From Alphaproteobacteria bacterium (GTDB lineage: Bacteria > Pseudomonadota > Alphaproteobacteria > Rhodobacterales > Rhodobacteraceae): a DNA stretch of 64,000 nucleotides. The notes under the pieces were generated by a model that ran no database searches, was not told the origin of the DNA, and worked only from the letters and a program-made list of their open reading frames with translations. Made by a program: the position numbers and the translations under genes. Below are positions 37,650-46,513 of this stretch, in pieces (the stretch's first letter is position 1; the number at the start of each line of letters is the position of its first letter). The DNA lies in NCBI GenBank assembly GCA_030425185.1, contig JAUIAU010000002.1, positions 114,404 to 178,403 on the forward strand, written 5' to 3'.

Positions 37650-38084
37650 TCAGCCGATGGCGACCAGCATCGCGCCGAGGGCGATCAGCCCGACGCCGGT
37701 CCATGCCATGCCGGACAACCGCTCGCCCAGCAGCAGGGCCGCCAGCACCGCCACGAAGACGACGCTCAGCTTGTCCACCGGGGCGACCCGCGCGGCATCG
37801 CCCAGCTTCAGCGCCCGGAAGTAGCACAGCCACGAGGCCCCGGTCGCCAGTCCCGACAGCCCGAGATAGACCGCCGCCCGCCCGGTGATCGTGCCGACAC
37901 CCGACAGCTTGCCGCTGGCCCAGACGAGGCCGCCCAGCACCACCGCGACAACGAGCGTCCGCAGCCAGGTCGCGAGGTCGGGATCGACCGACTCCACCCC
38001 CGCTTTCGCCAGCAGCGCCGTCGCCGCTGCGAAGAGGGCCGCCAGGACCGCCCAGACCTGCCAGCTTGCCATCAGCGCCGCCAT
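37650..38084 (-). CDS. EamA-domain protein, half-length
   Basis: The 144-residue protein has five helices, one EamA repeat instead of the usual two (WLRTLVVAVVLGGLVWASG, SWLCYFRALKLGDAARVAPVDKLSVVFVAVLAALLLGERLSGMAWTGVGLIALGAMLVAIG). Single-repeat members exist and would act as dimers. It starts MAALMASWQVW. The substrate is unknown. It is a complete family form, not an obvious truncation. Confidence 0.88.
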   Translation of the reverse strand: MAALMASWQVWAVLAALFAAATALLAKAGVESVDPDLATWLRTLVVAVVLGGLVWASGKLSGVGTITGRAAVYLGLSGLATGASWLCYFRALKLGDAARVAPVDKLSVVFVAVLAALLLGERLSGMAWTGVGLIALGAMLVAIG

Positions 38085-38095
38085 CTTCCGTCCTC

Positions 38096-39805
38096 CTAGA
38101 ACTGCCAGTCCACCCGCACCGTCGCACCCTGCGCCCGATAGCCGGTCGTGCCAAGCCCGTCGCGGTAGACACCGGCGCGCGCGCTCAGCCCGTTGCGCGC
38201 CGCGAACTCGGCGCCGAGGTTGATCCGCCCCCGCGCCGTGTCGGGCAGCGTCGTGGACGGAACCCCGCCGCCCGAGGACTGCTGATAGGCCCAGTGGGCC
38301 GCCAGCCCCATGGTCAGGGTCAGCGTCCCGGAGGCGGGCACGCGCAGGTCGCCGCCCACGACCGCCTCGCCCAGCGTGAAGGCCTGCGCCGCGACCGCCG
38401 TGCCGCCCGCGGTGAAGCCTTCGAGGCTTTCGCGCACGTAGCCCAGCGAGGCGCGCGGGTTCAGCACGAGGCCCGACGCCCCGAGCGGGGTGGTCCCGGT
38501 CAGTTGCGCGGTCGCGAGCACCCGCGCCCCGTCCACGTTGCGGGCCGTGTTGCCCGCCCCGAGTGTCACGTCGTTCAGGGTGCGCCCGAGCAGGAGTCGC
38601 CCGTCGAAGCTGAGCCCGTTGCCAAGCTCCTGCACGACGTAAGGCCCCACCGCCAGCCCGCGTCCCGCCACCTCGGCCCCGACTGGTCCCGTGTGGGTGC
38701 CGAGGTCGAGTTGCACAAGCGCCCCCACCGCGCCGCCCGCCGTCTCGTGCTGAAGGCCGAGCGTCGCCATCCCGAACGACAGCCGGTTTGTGCCGGTCTC
38801 GGACCAGTGGCCCTGAACGGCAAGCCAGACCGGCCCGCCCCCGGTGTCGAGGGCAAAGGTCCCGAACCCGCGCGTGGCCTGCACCTCGACGCCCGCGCCG
38901 CCCGGTCCGGTGCGCGTGCGCAGGTCGGGCTGCGCGGCCAGCAGGGCCGCGGCCCGCGCCTGGAGCGCGTCCTGTACGATCTGCGGTCCGTCGTAGACGG
39001 TCAGCCCCAGCGCGTTCGAGGCGGTGTTGGCGTTGCCGTTCAGGTCGTTGGCGACGCCCGCCGCGACCGAGACCTCGACCGGCCCCGGCCCGGCGGGGGT
39101 GATCGTGGCGGTGTACTGGCTGGCCGAGACAGTCGCGAAGGCCGACACCGTGGCGTTCGTCGCGGTGATGTCGCCCTGGACGAACCCGGTGACGTCCTCG
39201 CTGAAGGTGAAGGTCGCGGTGAAGGGCGTCCCCGCCGTGGCGCTGGTGGCCGCCGTGGTGACGGTGACGCCGGGCGGGGTTGCGTCGAACACGCTTCCCG
39301 CGCCGTCCAGCGTGATCGCACTGCGGGCGACCGACACCTGGTCGCCTGCATCCGTGACGCCGAGGATCGTGAAGACGGCGGTGTAGGCCCGTCCGTTGAC
39401 GTCCGTGGCGCTGATCGTGCAGGCGACGTTGGTTGCGGTCTGGAGGAACTGCAGTCTCGCTCGGCTGGGGGTCGCCGCCACGCCGCGCGGAAGCACCTCA
39501 TCGGTGCAGACCACGCTGGTCAGGGTGGACGCTCCGTTGCCGTCGGTCTCGACGACCAGGTTGAACGCGGGCTGCCCGGTCCCCGCGGATATGGCCGTCT
39601 CGACCTGGTTGGTCGCGGCCGGGATCGGCCCGGTGCGGCACTGCGGCGCTCCGTCGTCCCAATAGGCGAAGAGGGTGACTGTCGCGGCCGACGGGCTGGT
39701 GTTGGCCGGGCAGGTGGTCTGGGCGTCGGCCCGGCCCGGGGCGATCCCCAGCAGGCCAAGCGCGATCAGGACGGGCAGAAGCCCCAAGGCAAACACACTG
39801 CGCAC
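38096..39805 (-). CDS. Secreted protein with Ig-like region and C-terminal outer-membrane barrel
   Basis: The 569-residue protein has a signal peptide ending about ADA-29. Next come a Cys-containing N-domain with PANTSPSAATVTLFAYWDDGAPQC, a bacterial Ig-like domain (about 165-260, FTFSEDVTGFVQGDITATNATVSAF) and, from about residue 300, a beta-barrel resembling an autotransporter domain (PVWLAVQGHWSETGTNRLSFGMATLGLQHE) ending in the aromatic VRVDWQF, the usual Bam signal. It is probably displayed at the cell surface; the Ig-like part may bind ligands. The family name is unknown to me. Confidence 0.85.
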   Translation of the reverse strand: MRSVFALGLLPVLIALGLLGIAPGRADAQTTCPANTSPSAATVTLFAYWDDGAPQCRTGPIPAATNQVETAISAGTGQPAFNLVVETDGNGASTLTSVVCTDEVLPRGVAATPSRARLQFLQTATNVACTISATDVNGRAYTAVFTILGVTDAGDQVSVARSAITLDGAGSVFDATPPGVTVTTAATSATAGTPFTATFTFSEDVTGFVQGDITATNATVSAFATVSASQYTATITPAGPGPVEVSVAAGVANDLNGNANTASNALGLTVYDGPQIVQDALQARAAALLAAQPDLRTRTGPGGAGVEVQATRGFGTFALDTGGGPVWLAVQGHWSETGTNRLSFGMATLGLQHETAGGAVGALVQLDLGTHTGPVGAEVAGRGLAVGPYVVQELGNGLSFDGRLLLGRTLNDVTLGAGNTARNVDGARVLATAQLTGTTPLGASGLVLNPRASLGYVRESLEGFTAGGTAVAAQAFTLGEAVVGGDLRVPASGTLTLTMGLAAHWAYQQSSGGGVPSTTLPDTARGRINLGAEFAARNGLSARAGVYRDGLGTTGYRAQGATVRVDWQF

Positions 39806-39964
39806 ACCTGACCCTTCCCATATCCCGGATGGACAAGGATAGGCCGCCGCACCGAGGGCGCAGCAATCAGAAATATCGAAAGGATGTAAGCGCTTCGACC
39901 GGTCGCGACGGCGCCGGACTGGTCCGTTTCGAACATGTCCGGGTTATGCACAGAATCATCGGCC

Positions 39965-41551
39965 TCAGAGCAGGGCGCGCAGGCTCTCCAGCGTGTCGGC
40001 CTCGGCGGCGGGCTTGTCGCGCCGCCAGCGCAGCATGCGGGGAAAGCGCAGCGCGATACCGGACTTGTGGCGCGGGCTGGGCTGAATGCCCTCGAAGCCG
40101 ATCTCGAACACCAACTCGCCCGGCACCTGCCGCACAGGGCCGAAGCGTTGCAGGGTGTTCTTGCGCACCCACGCTGTGATCTCGCGGAACTCGGCGTCGG
40201 TCAGCCCGGAATAGGCCTTGGTGAACGGCACCAGCGCGTCGCCGTCCCAGACCGCGAAGGTGTAGTCGGTGAAGAGGTTGGCGCGCCGCCCGTGCCCGGC
40301 CTGCGCATAGATCATCACCGCGTCCACGCTGAGCGGGTCGACCTTCCATTTCCACCAGTCGCCCTTGCGCCGCCCGCCGACATAGGGCGCGGCCCGGCGC
40401 TTCAGCATCAGCCCCTCCGCGCCCCGCGCCCGGCTCGTTGCGCGCAGGGCCGCCAGCGCCGCCCAGTCGTCGAAGCCGACCTCGGGCGACAGGCGCAGCG
40501 GCACCTCGTCCGGCAGCCCTTCGGTCAGCGTGGCAAGGCGCGCGCGGCGCTCGGCCAGGGGGGCGGCGCGCAGGTCCTCGCCCCCGGCCTCCAGCAGGTC
40601 ATAGGCCAGCAGGATTACCGGGGCCTCGGCCAGCAGCTTCTTCGGCACGGTCTTGCGCCCGATCCGGGTCTGGAGCGCGGCGAAGGGCAGGGGGGCACCG
40701 TCGCGCCACCCGAGGATCTCGCCGTCGAAGACCGTGCCTTCCGGCACGAAGTCGCGCAGCCGGGCCAGTTCCGGGAACCGGTCGGTCATCAGTTCCTCGC
40801 CGCGCGACCACACGAAGTGCTGCCCGCCGCGCAGGATCACCTGCCCCCGGATGCCGTCCCATTTCCACTCGGCCAGCCAGTCGGCCGGGGAGCCGAGCGC
40901 CTGCACGCCGTCCTCGACCTGGTAGGCGAGGCAGAACGGATAGGGTTTCGACAGGTCCGCCTCCGGGTCGCGGGTCAACACGAGGCTCTCGAAGCTGACG
41001 GTCTCCGGGGTCCAGTCGCCCATCAGCCGGTGCGCGAGTTCCGGCTCGGGCACACCTGTCGCACGGGCCAGCGCGCGGGTCATCAGCGTCTGGCTGACGC
41101 CGACCCGCAAGCCGCCGGTGATCAGCTTGTTGAAGACGAAGCGCCCGGTCCGGTCGAGGGTGCCCCAGGCCCCCAGGACCGCCGCCTTGCGGGCCGGCTC
41201 GTCGAGGGTGCCGAGGCGCTTCACCTCGGCGATCCAGTCGCTCAGGCTGCGGGTATCGCCGCCGGGCGCCTCGCCCTCCGGCAGAACCAGTGCGATGGTC
41301 TCGGCGAGATCGCCCACCACGGCGTAGCTGTCCTCGAAGAGCCACTGCGGCAGCCCGGCCAGTTCCGCCGCCCAGTCGCGCAACTGCGTCGTCGTCACGC
41401 CCCGCCGCGGACGCCGCCCGGACAGCAGCGCGATGGTCCATAGGCGGTCGGCATCGGGGGCCTCGCGGAAATACGCCTCCAGCGCCGCGACCTTGGTCGT
41501 GGTCTTCGTGCTCTGGTCGAGCGCCGTATAGAGCGCCGCGAAACGCTTCAT
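39965..41551 (-). CDS. ATP-dependent DNA ligase (LigC/LigB type)
   Basis: The 528-residue ligase has the adenylated lysine K230 in KWDG (LAEWKWDGIRGQ), motif IIIa (FDGEIL), and motif IV/V (AEGLMLKRRAAPYVGGRRKGDWWKWK). An N-terminal DNA-binding domain (about 1-170) matches the ligase-associated type. It seals nicks with ATP, in addition to the essential NAD-dependent LigA expected elsewhere. It is last in an operon with an alpha/beta hydrolase and a DNA exonuclease. Confidence 0.94.
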   Translation of the reverse strand: MKRFAALYTALDQSTKTTTKVAALEAYFREAPDADRLWTIALLSGRRPRRGVTTTQLRDWAAELAGLPQWLFEDSYAVVGDLAETIALVLPEGEAPGGDTRSLSDWIAEVKRLGTLDEPARKAAVLGAWGTLDRTGRFVFNKLITGGLRVGVSQTLMTRALARATGVPEPELAHRLMGDWTPETVSFESLVLTRDPEADLSKPYPFCLAYQVEDGVQALGSPADWLAEWKWDGIRGQVILRGGQHFVWSRGEELMTDRFPELARLRDFVPEGTVFDGEILGWRDGAPLPFAALQTRIGRKTVPKKLLAEAPVILLAYDLLEAGGEDLRAAPLAERRARLATLTEGLPDEVPLRLSPEVGFDDWAALAALRATSRARGAEGLMLKRRAAPYVGGRRKGDWWKWKVDPLSVDAVMIYAQAGHGRRANLFTDYTFAVWDGDALVPFTKAYSGLTDAEFREITAWVRKNTLQRFGPVRQVPGELVFEIGFEGIQPSPRHKSGIALRFPRMLRWRRDKPAAEADTLESLRALL

Positions 41552-42420
41552 GCCCCGTGCGCCCGCAGGAAGGCGCCAAGCCGGGCCACCGCGCGGTCGG
41601 CCATCGGCACCCGCCCCGCGCCCATGTGCCAGACGTGGTAGCTGTCGGGCGTGGCGTCCACCGTGACCGGCGCGGCGCCCGCGGCCCGCAACGCCGCGGC
41701 GGCGGCGTGGCCATCGCCCTCCAGCGCCTCGCCGGTGGCAAGCTGGATCAGCGTCGGCGGCGCGGCGGGGAAGGGCGCGGAGAGCGGGTTGAAGCGCGGC
41801 CCGACGGGCACGCGGTCGCCGGCATAGGCCCGGACCGAGGCCTCGGCCCACCGGTGCGGCAGAAGCTGGTCCGGGCCGAACCCGCGCCCCTCGCTGAGAT
41901 CCGCAACCGGCGACAGCAGCACCAGCGCCTCGGGCACCGGCAGCGCGTCCGGGCCGCAGGCGTGCAGCAGCGACAGGGCCAGCCCGCCGCCCGCGCTGTC
42001 GCCCATCACCGCCACCGGACCCCGCGCGGCGAGGGCGGCATAGGCGGCCTCGGCATCGTCGATCGCGGCGGGAAACGGGTGCTCGGGCGCGAGCCGGTAG
42101 TCTGTCAGCCAGACCTCCCGCCCGCTGGCCGCCGCGACATGCGCCGCCAGCCGTCCGTGGCTGATCGGACCGCCGACCACGAACCCGCCGCCGTGCAGGT
42201 AGAGCAGGCGCCCGCGCGCGCCGTCCGGCGTCAGGCGCAGACAGGGCTGTCCGCCCAGCGTGTCTCGGGACCGCGTCACCCCGGCGGGCCAGGTGCCCCG
42301 GATCGGGGCGGTCCCCGCGAACACGGCCCGGAGCAGGCGCGGGCTGGTGATGGTCCAGAGGACCGGTTTCTCGATCCAGCGCGCCCGCCAGAGGGCCGCC
42401 CGGTCGCGCCAGTCGCTCAT
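41548..42420 (-). CDS. Alpha/beta hydrolase, HSL-type esterase
   Basis: The 290-residue protein has the oxyanion motif HGGGF (76-80), nucleophile S142 in GDSAGG, and the late catalytic His in SYHVWHMG. This is the hormone-sensitive-lipase (type IV esterase) group, acting on short-chain esters. Its start overlaps the exonuclease stop and its end overlaps the ligase start by 4 bases each, so it is embedded in that operon. Confidence 0.92.
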   Translation of the reverse strand: MSDWRDRAALWRARWIEKPVLWTITSPRLLRAVFAGTAPIRGTWPAGVTRSRDTLGGQPCLRLTPDGARGRLLYLHGGGFVVGGPISHGRLAAHVAAASGREVWLTDYRLAPEHPFPAAIDDAEAAYAALAARGPVAVMGDSAGGGLALSLLHACGPDALPVPEALVLLSPVADLSEGRGFGPDQLLPHRWAEASVRAYAGDRVPVGPRFNPLSAPFPAAPPTLIQLATGEALEGDGHAAAAALRAAGAAPVTVDATPDSYHVWHMGAGRVPMADRAVARLGAFLRAHGA

Positions 42421-43448
42421 GGTCCGGCCTCCGTCGCGGCCGCTGGCTCCCTCGCCGGGGTCTCGACGCTCTCGCCCTCGAACTCGGTCGCGACCACCTG
42501 CGCGTCGTAGCCGCGGCTCTCCAGCCAGCGGCGGAAGACGCTGGTGTAGCCATGGGTGACGAAGACCCGCTCGGCCCCGGTCGCGGCGATGGCGGCGTTC
42601 AGGCCGTCCCAGTCGGCGTGGTCGCTCATCACGAAGCCCCGGTCCGCGCCGCGCCGCCGCCGCACCCCGCGCATCCGCATCCAGCCCGAGGCGAAGCCGG
42701 TCGAGACCGTCCCCAGACGCCGGGCCCAGGCGCTGCCGAGCGCGGCGGGCGGCGCGATCACCAGCGCCCCGGCCAGCCGCGCCTTGTCGGTCCCGGGCGT
42801 CACCAGTTCCGTCGCAGGCAATGCGTATCCCTGTCCGCGCAGCACGTCGGTGACGGCCTCGACCGCGCCATGCGTCAGGATCGGTCCCGGCCCGTCGCCC
42901 ACGGCCGCCATCAGCCGTTGCGCCTTTCCCAGTGCATAGGCGCCCAGCAGGCTGACCCGCCCGGCGGCCGCGTTGGCCTGCCACCACGCGCGGATCTCGG
43001 CCGCGACCTCGGCCTGCGGGGCCCAGCGGAACACCGGCAGCCCGAAGGTGCATTCGCTGATGAAGGCATGGCAGCGCACCGGGTCGAACGGCTCGCAGAG
43101 GCCGTCCGGCTCGGTCTTGTAGTCCCCCGAGACGACCCAGACCTCGCCGCCGACCTCGACCCGGATCTGGGCCGAGCCGGGCACATGCCCCGCCGGGTGG
43201 AAACTGACCGTCGCGCCGCCGATCTGCCGCGCCTCGCCATAGGCGATGCCCTCGGCCCGGATGTCGCCCAGCCGGTGGCGCAGGACCGGCAACGCGGCAT
43301 GAGTGGCAAGGTAGGCGCCGTGGCCGGGCCGGGCGTGGTCGGCATGGCCATGGGTGATCAGCGCGCGCGGCACCGGCCGCCAGGGGTCGATGTGGAAATC
43401 GCCCGCCTCGCACCAGATGCCCGCTTCCGTGAAACTCAGGACCGCCAT
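42417..43448 (-). CDS. Ligase-associated DNA exonuclease (metallo-beta-lactamase fold)
   Basis: The 343-residue protein has the metallo-beta-lactamase motif HGHADHARPGH, then SFHPAGHVPGSAQIRVEVGGEVWVVSGDYKTEPD and a C-terminal beta-CASP-like FVMSDHADWDGL. These match the family encoded next to ATP-dependent ligases. The start is uncertain among 43448, 43457, 43460 and 43517. It would trim DNA ends for repair. The usual partner Lhr-type helicase is not adjacent. Confidence 0.92.
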   Translation of the reverse strand: MAVLSFTEAGIWCEAGDFHIDPWRPVPRALITHGHADHARPGHGAYLATHAALPVLRHRLGDIRAEGIAYGEARQIGGATVSFHPAGHVPGSAQIRVEVGGEVWVVSGDYKTEPDGLCEPFDPVRCHAFISECTFGLPVFRWAPQAEVAAEIRAWWQANAAAGRVSLLGAYALGKAQRLMAAVGDGPGPILTHGAVEAVTDVLRGQGYALPATELVTPGTDKARLAGALVIAPPAALGSAWARRLGTVSTGFASGWMRMRGVRRRRGADRGFVMSDHADWDGLNAAIAATGAERVFVTHGYTSVFRRWLESRGYDAQVVATEFEGESVETPAREPAAATEAGP

Positions 43449-43562
43449 GTCCCCCATCATGGCCCCCGTTGCGCCCGCGTCCAGCCATGCTTGCAAAAGG
43501 ATCTGCCGCGTGATCACGTCACCTGCGGCTTTCCCCCCGGCCGCCCGCTTTCAGGAGACCTG

Positions 43563-44330
43563 ATGCCCGACCTCCGTGCCCGCATGGCCCGCGGCGAGAT
43601 GCTCGCCGGAACCTTCGTCAAGACCCCCGCCGTCGAGATGGTCGAAGTCCTCGCCCGCTCCGGCCTCGATTTTCTCTGCCTCGACGCCGAACACGCCCCC
43701 TTCGACCGCGCGCGCCTCGATTCCTGTCTTGCCGTAGCCCGGGCACTGGATTTCCCGATCCTCGTCCGGGTGCCCTCGTCGCTGCCGCAGGACATCCTGC
43801 AGGCGCTCGACGCGGGCGCGACCGGCGTCGTGGTCCCGCATGTCGCCGATGCCGCCACCGCCGCCGCCGTGGCGAAGGCCGCGCGCTTCGGGCGGGGCGG
43901 GCGCGGGTTCGCGGGGTCCACGCGCTGGGCGGGGTTCGCCACCCGCTCGATGTCCGAGATCCTCGCCCAGTCCGAGCGCGAGACCATCGTCATCGCGCAG
44001 ATCGAGGACGTCGAGGCGGTCGAGGCCGCCGCCGCCATCGCCGCCACGCCGGGGATCGACGCGCTGTTCCTCGGACCGGCGGACCTGTCGGTGGCCTATG
44101 GCCATGCCAACCAGACCAGCGACGACCTGATGCGCGCGGTCGAAACGGTGGGCCGCGCCGCGCAGGAGCACGGCAAGACCTACGTGACCTTCACCCCCGA
44201 CGTGGCCAAGGCCGCCGAATGGCAGGCGCACGGGTTCACCATGTTCTTCGTCGGCTCGGAACATGCGTGGATGCTGCAGGGCGCGCGGGCAGTGGCGCAG
44301 GGCATCCACGACCTCGACGCCGGGGCTTGA
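43563..44330 (+). CDS. HpcH/HpaI family aldolase
   Basis: The 255-residue TIM-barrel protein has LDAEHAPFDRARLDSCLAVARA (active-site His and acidic residues), DAGATGVVVPHVADAATAAAVAKAARFGRGGRGFAGSTRWAG (Arg/metal region) and LFLGPADLSVAYG (aldolase signature). It cleaves 2-keto-4-hydroxy acids to pyruvate or glyoxylate plus an aldehyde; the true substrate is unknown. The divergent neighbour is the exonuclease. Confidence 0.92.
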   Translation: MPDLRARMARGEMLAGTFVKTPAVEMVEVLARSGLDFLCLDAEHAPFDRARLDSCLAVARALDFPILVRVPSSLPQDILQALDAGATGVVVPHVADAATAAAVAKAARFGRGGRGFAGSTRWAGFATRSMSEILAQSERETIVIAQIEDVEAVEAAAAIAATPGIDALFLGPADLSVAYGHANQTSDDLMRAVETVGRAAQEHGKTYVTFTPDVAKAAEWQAHGFTMFFVGSEHAWMLQGARAVAQGIHDLDAGA

Positions 44331-44349
44331 CGGACGTAGCGGCTTGGCC

Positions 44350-44382
44350 TCTCATATTCGGGACAGAGTCCCGAATATGAGA
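44350..44382. promoter_or_regulatory. 33-bp perfect palindrome, candidate XRE-cupin operator
   Basis: TCTCATATTCGGGAC (44350-44364), three bases AGA, and its exact reverse complement (44368-44382) stand 5 bases before the regulator ATG and 19 bases past the HpcH stop. No T-run follows, so an operator is likelier than a terminator. The ribosome-binding region lies within the right arm. Confidence 0.75.
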
Positions 44383-44387
44383 ACATC

Positions 44388-44972
44388 ATGTCCCGGCCCG
44401 CGCCGCTCGACCCCGAGACGCCCGATCCGCTGACCGACCGCCTCGCGGCCCGGCTGCGCAGCCTGCGCGTGGCGCAGGGCTGGTCGCTCGACGCGCTCGC
44501 GCTCAGGTCCGGCGTCCCGCGCGCCACGCTCTCGCGGATCGAGACCGGCGCGACCAGCCCCACGGCGCAGGTTCTCGGGCGGCTCGGCGCGGCGCATGGC
44601 CTGACCGTGTCGCACCTGATGGCGCTGGCCGAGGCCGCCCCGGGCGCAAAGGTCGCCGCCGAGGATCGCCCGCGCTGGCGCGACCCGGAAACCGGGTTTA
44701 CCCGCACGCAGGTCTCGCCGCCGCTGCCCGGGGTGCCGGGCGAGGTGCTGTCCTGCGACCTGCCGCCGGGCATCACGCTGACCTACGATGCGCCCCCGGT
44801 CCCGGGCCAGGCGCATCATCTGCTGATGCAGGCCGGGGCGCTGACGCTGACTGTGGACGGGGTCAGCCATGCCCTGACCCCGGGGGACTGCCTTCGCTAC
44901 CGCCTGACCGGCCCGTCGCGGTTCGAGACCGGGCCCGGGACGGGCGCCACCTACCTGCTGTTTCTCTGCTGA
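44388..44972 (+). CDS. XRE-family regulator with cupin domain
   Basis: The 194-residue protein has an N-terminal helix-turn-helix (about 15-68: LAARLRSLRVAQGWSLDALALRSGVPRATLSRIETGATSPTAQVLGRLGAAHGLTVSHLMALAE) and a C-terminal cupin (about 115-190). This architecture controls small catabolic or transport genes. It probably binds the palindrome and represses its own three-gene operon. The signal molecule is unknown. Confidence 0.93.
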   Translation: MSRPAPLDPETPDPLTDRLAARLRSLRVAQGWSLDALALRSGVPRATLSRIETGATSPTAQVLGRLGAAHGLTVSHLMALAEAAPGAKVAAEDRPRWRDPETGFTRTQVSPPLPGVPGEVLSCDLPPGITLTYDAPPVPGQAHHLLMQAGALTLTVDGVSHALTPGDCLRYRLTGPSRFETGPGTGATYLLFLC

Positions 44973-44979
44973 GGTCCCG

Positions 44980-45504
44980 ATGCCGCGCGTTGCCCGCCTG
45001 TCCCCGTCCGAGGCCGAAGCCGCCCTGCCGGACCTCGCCCGCCTGATGCACGCCGCGGTCGAGGCCGGGGCCAGCGTCAATTTCGTCCTGCCCTTCACGC
45101 TGTCGGAGGCCACGGCCTGGTGGACCGACGCTGCGCTGCCCGGGCTGTGCAGCGGCAAGCTGATCCTCTTCGCGGCGCGGGATGACACCGACCTTGTCGG
45201 CTGCGTCATGCTCGCGCCCGCGACCCAGCCGAACCAGCCCCACCGGGCCGACGTGACCAAGCTGCTGGTGCATCCGCGCGCCCGGCGTCAGGGCCTCGCC
45301 ACCCGGCTGATGGCCGCGCTCGAGGACGAGGCCCGCGCGCGCGGGCTGACGCTGCTGACCCTCGACACCTGGACCGGCGACGGGGCCGAGACGCTCTACC
45401 GCGGCCTCGGGTTCAACGAGGCCGGGCGCATCCCGCAGTTCTTCCAGCACCCGGTCGACCGGTCGCTGCAATCGACAACGCTGTTCTACAAGGTGCTGGC
45501 ATGA
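44980..45504 (+). CDS. GNAT acetyltransferase
   Basis: The 174-residue protein has the acetyl-CoA motif ADVTKLLVHPRARRQGLATRLMAALEDEARARGLTLLTLDTWTGDGAETLYRGLGFNEAGRIPQFF. It is the second gene of the XRE operon, 7 bases after the first, and overlaps the transporter by ATGA. By context it may acetylate a toxic amine or antibiotic that the next gene exports; that is inference. Confidence 0.92.
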   Translation: MPRVARLSPSEAEAALPDLARLMHAAVEAGASVNFVLPFTLSEATAWWTDAALPGLCSGKLILFAARDDTDLVGCVMLAPATQPNQPHRADVTKLLVHPRARRQGLATRLMAALEDEARARGLTLLTLDTWTGDGAETLYRGLGFNEAGRIPQFFQHPVDRSLQSTTLFYKVLA

Positions 45505-45944
45505 GCCTCGTTCCGCCGCTTCTCGCGCTCCTGGCCGGGGCGATCATCGCCGCGCAGGGCCCGATCTACACCCGCATGACGCAGGGTCTCAGCCACCCGC
45601 TGAACACGACGCTTCTCGCCTTCGCGACGGCCAGCGTGGTCCTGGTGCTGCTGCATCTCGGCACAGGCACCGCGCTGCCGAAGCCCGCACAGGTCCGCGC
45701 GCTGCCGCTCTGGGTCTGGATCGGCGGAGTCTTGGGGATCTGCGTGGTGCTCCTGTCGATCGCCAGCGTGCCGCGCCTCGGGGCGGCGGGCTACATCGTG
45801 GCGGTGATCGCGGGGCAACTGGTGGCCAGTCTCGTCTTCGACCAGGTCGGGGCCTTCGGACTGGCCGCCCGCCCGGTGACGCTGCAGGCGCTGGCGGGCG
45901 TGGCGCTGATGGCGGGCGGCGCGGCGCTGGTGATCTGGCGCTGA
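45501..45944 (+). CDS. DMT-superfamily YdcZ-type (DUF606) transporter
   Basis: The 147-residue protein has five helices (LLAGAIIAAQGPIYTRM, LPLWVWIGGVLGICVVLLSIASVPRLGAAGYIVAVIAGQLVASLVFDQVG). The DxxG end of the fourth helix and the length match YdcZ/DUF606. It is probably an exporter. It closes the XRE-GNAT-YdcZ operon. Confidence 0.9.
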   Translation: MSLVPPLLALLAGAIIAAQGPIYTRMTQGLSHPLNTTLLAFATASVVLVLLHLGTGTALPKPAQVRALPLWVWIGGVLGICVVLLSIASVPRLGAAGYIVAVIAGQLVASLVFDQVGAFGLAARPVTLQALAGVALMAGGAALVIWR

Positions 45945-45959
45945 GCCGCCCGCCGGGTC

Positions 45960-46469
45960 TCAGTTGCTCATCTGGCCGTGGTTCATGGCCCCGTGGCCCA
46001 TCGCTCCGTGATTCATGCCGCCCATCTGCGGCTGGCGCTCCAGGTCCACCGGCACGTCGATAACGATCTCGGCGGCCTTTTTGAAGACGAGGGTCACGGA
46101 GAAGCTCTCGTCCTGCTGCATCGGACCGTTGAGGCCCATCAGCATGACGTGGTTGCCGCCGCGCGCGAGGTAGAGCGTGTCGCCGGGCGCGATCTCCCAG
46201 CCTTCAGCGACCTCCATCATCTTCATCACGCCGTCGCCCATGTCCTTGTGGGTGTGCAACTCGACCCGCTGCGCGCGGTCGGAGCGGGCGGCGATCAGGC
46301 GGTCGGGCGCGTCACCGGTGTTGGTGATTTCCATGAAGGCCGCGCCTGACATCGCCACCGGGCTGGCGGCCCGGGCATAGGGATCGGTCACGGTGATCGG
46401 ACCGGCAGCAGCGGTCAGGGGCAGAAGGGCGGCGAGCAGCGCGCCCGCGAACAGGGTCTTGAACGACAT
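45960..46469 (-). CDS. Periplasmic copper chaperone PCu(A)C
   Basis: The 169-residue protein has a signal peptide (about 1-22) and the PCuAC domain with metal-binding residues in SGAAFMEITNTGDAPD, VELHTHKDMGDGVMKM and GGNHVMLMGLNGPM. The C-terminus is a His/Met-rich tail (MGGMNHGAMGHGAMNHGQM) that should bind extra copper. It delivers Cu(I) to cytochrome oxidase subunit II. The next gene upstream is a small Cys/His protein. Confidence 0.95.
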   Translation of the reverse strand: MSFKTLFAGALLAALLPLTAAAGPITVTDPYARAASPVAMSGAAFMEITNTGDAPDRLIAARSDRAQRVELHTHKDMGDGVMKMMEVAEGWEIAPGDTLYLARGGNHVMLMGLNGPMQQDESFSVTLVFKKAAEIVIDVPVDLERQPQMGGMNHGAMGHGAMNHGQMSN

Positions 46470-46513
46470 CGGATCATGTCTCCGTCAGAAAGGCTGGGGT
46501 TAGGGGAAGGGGA

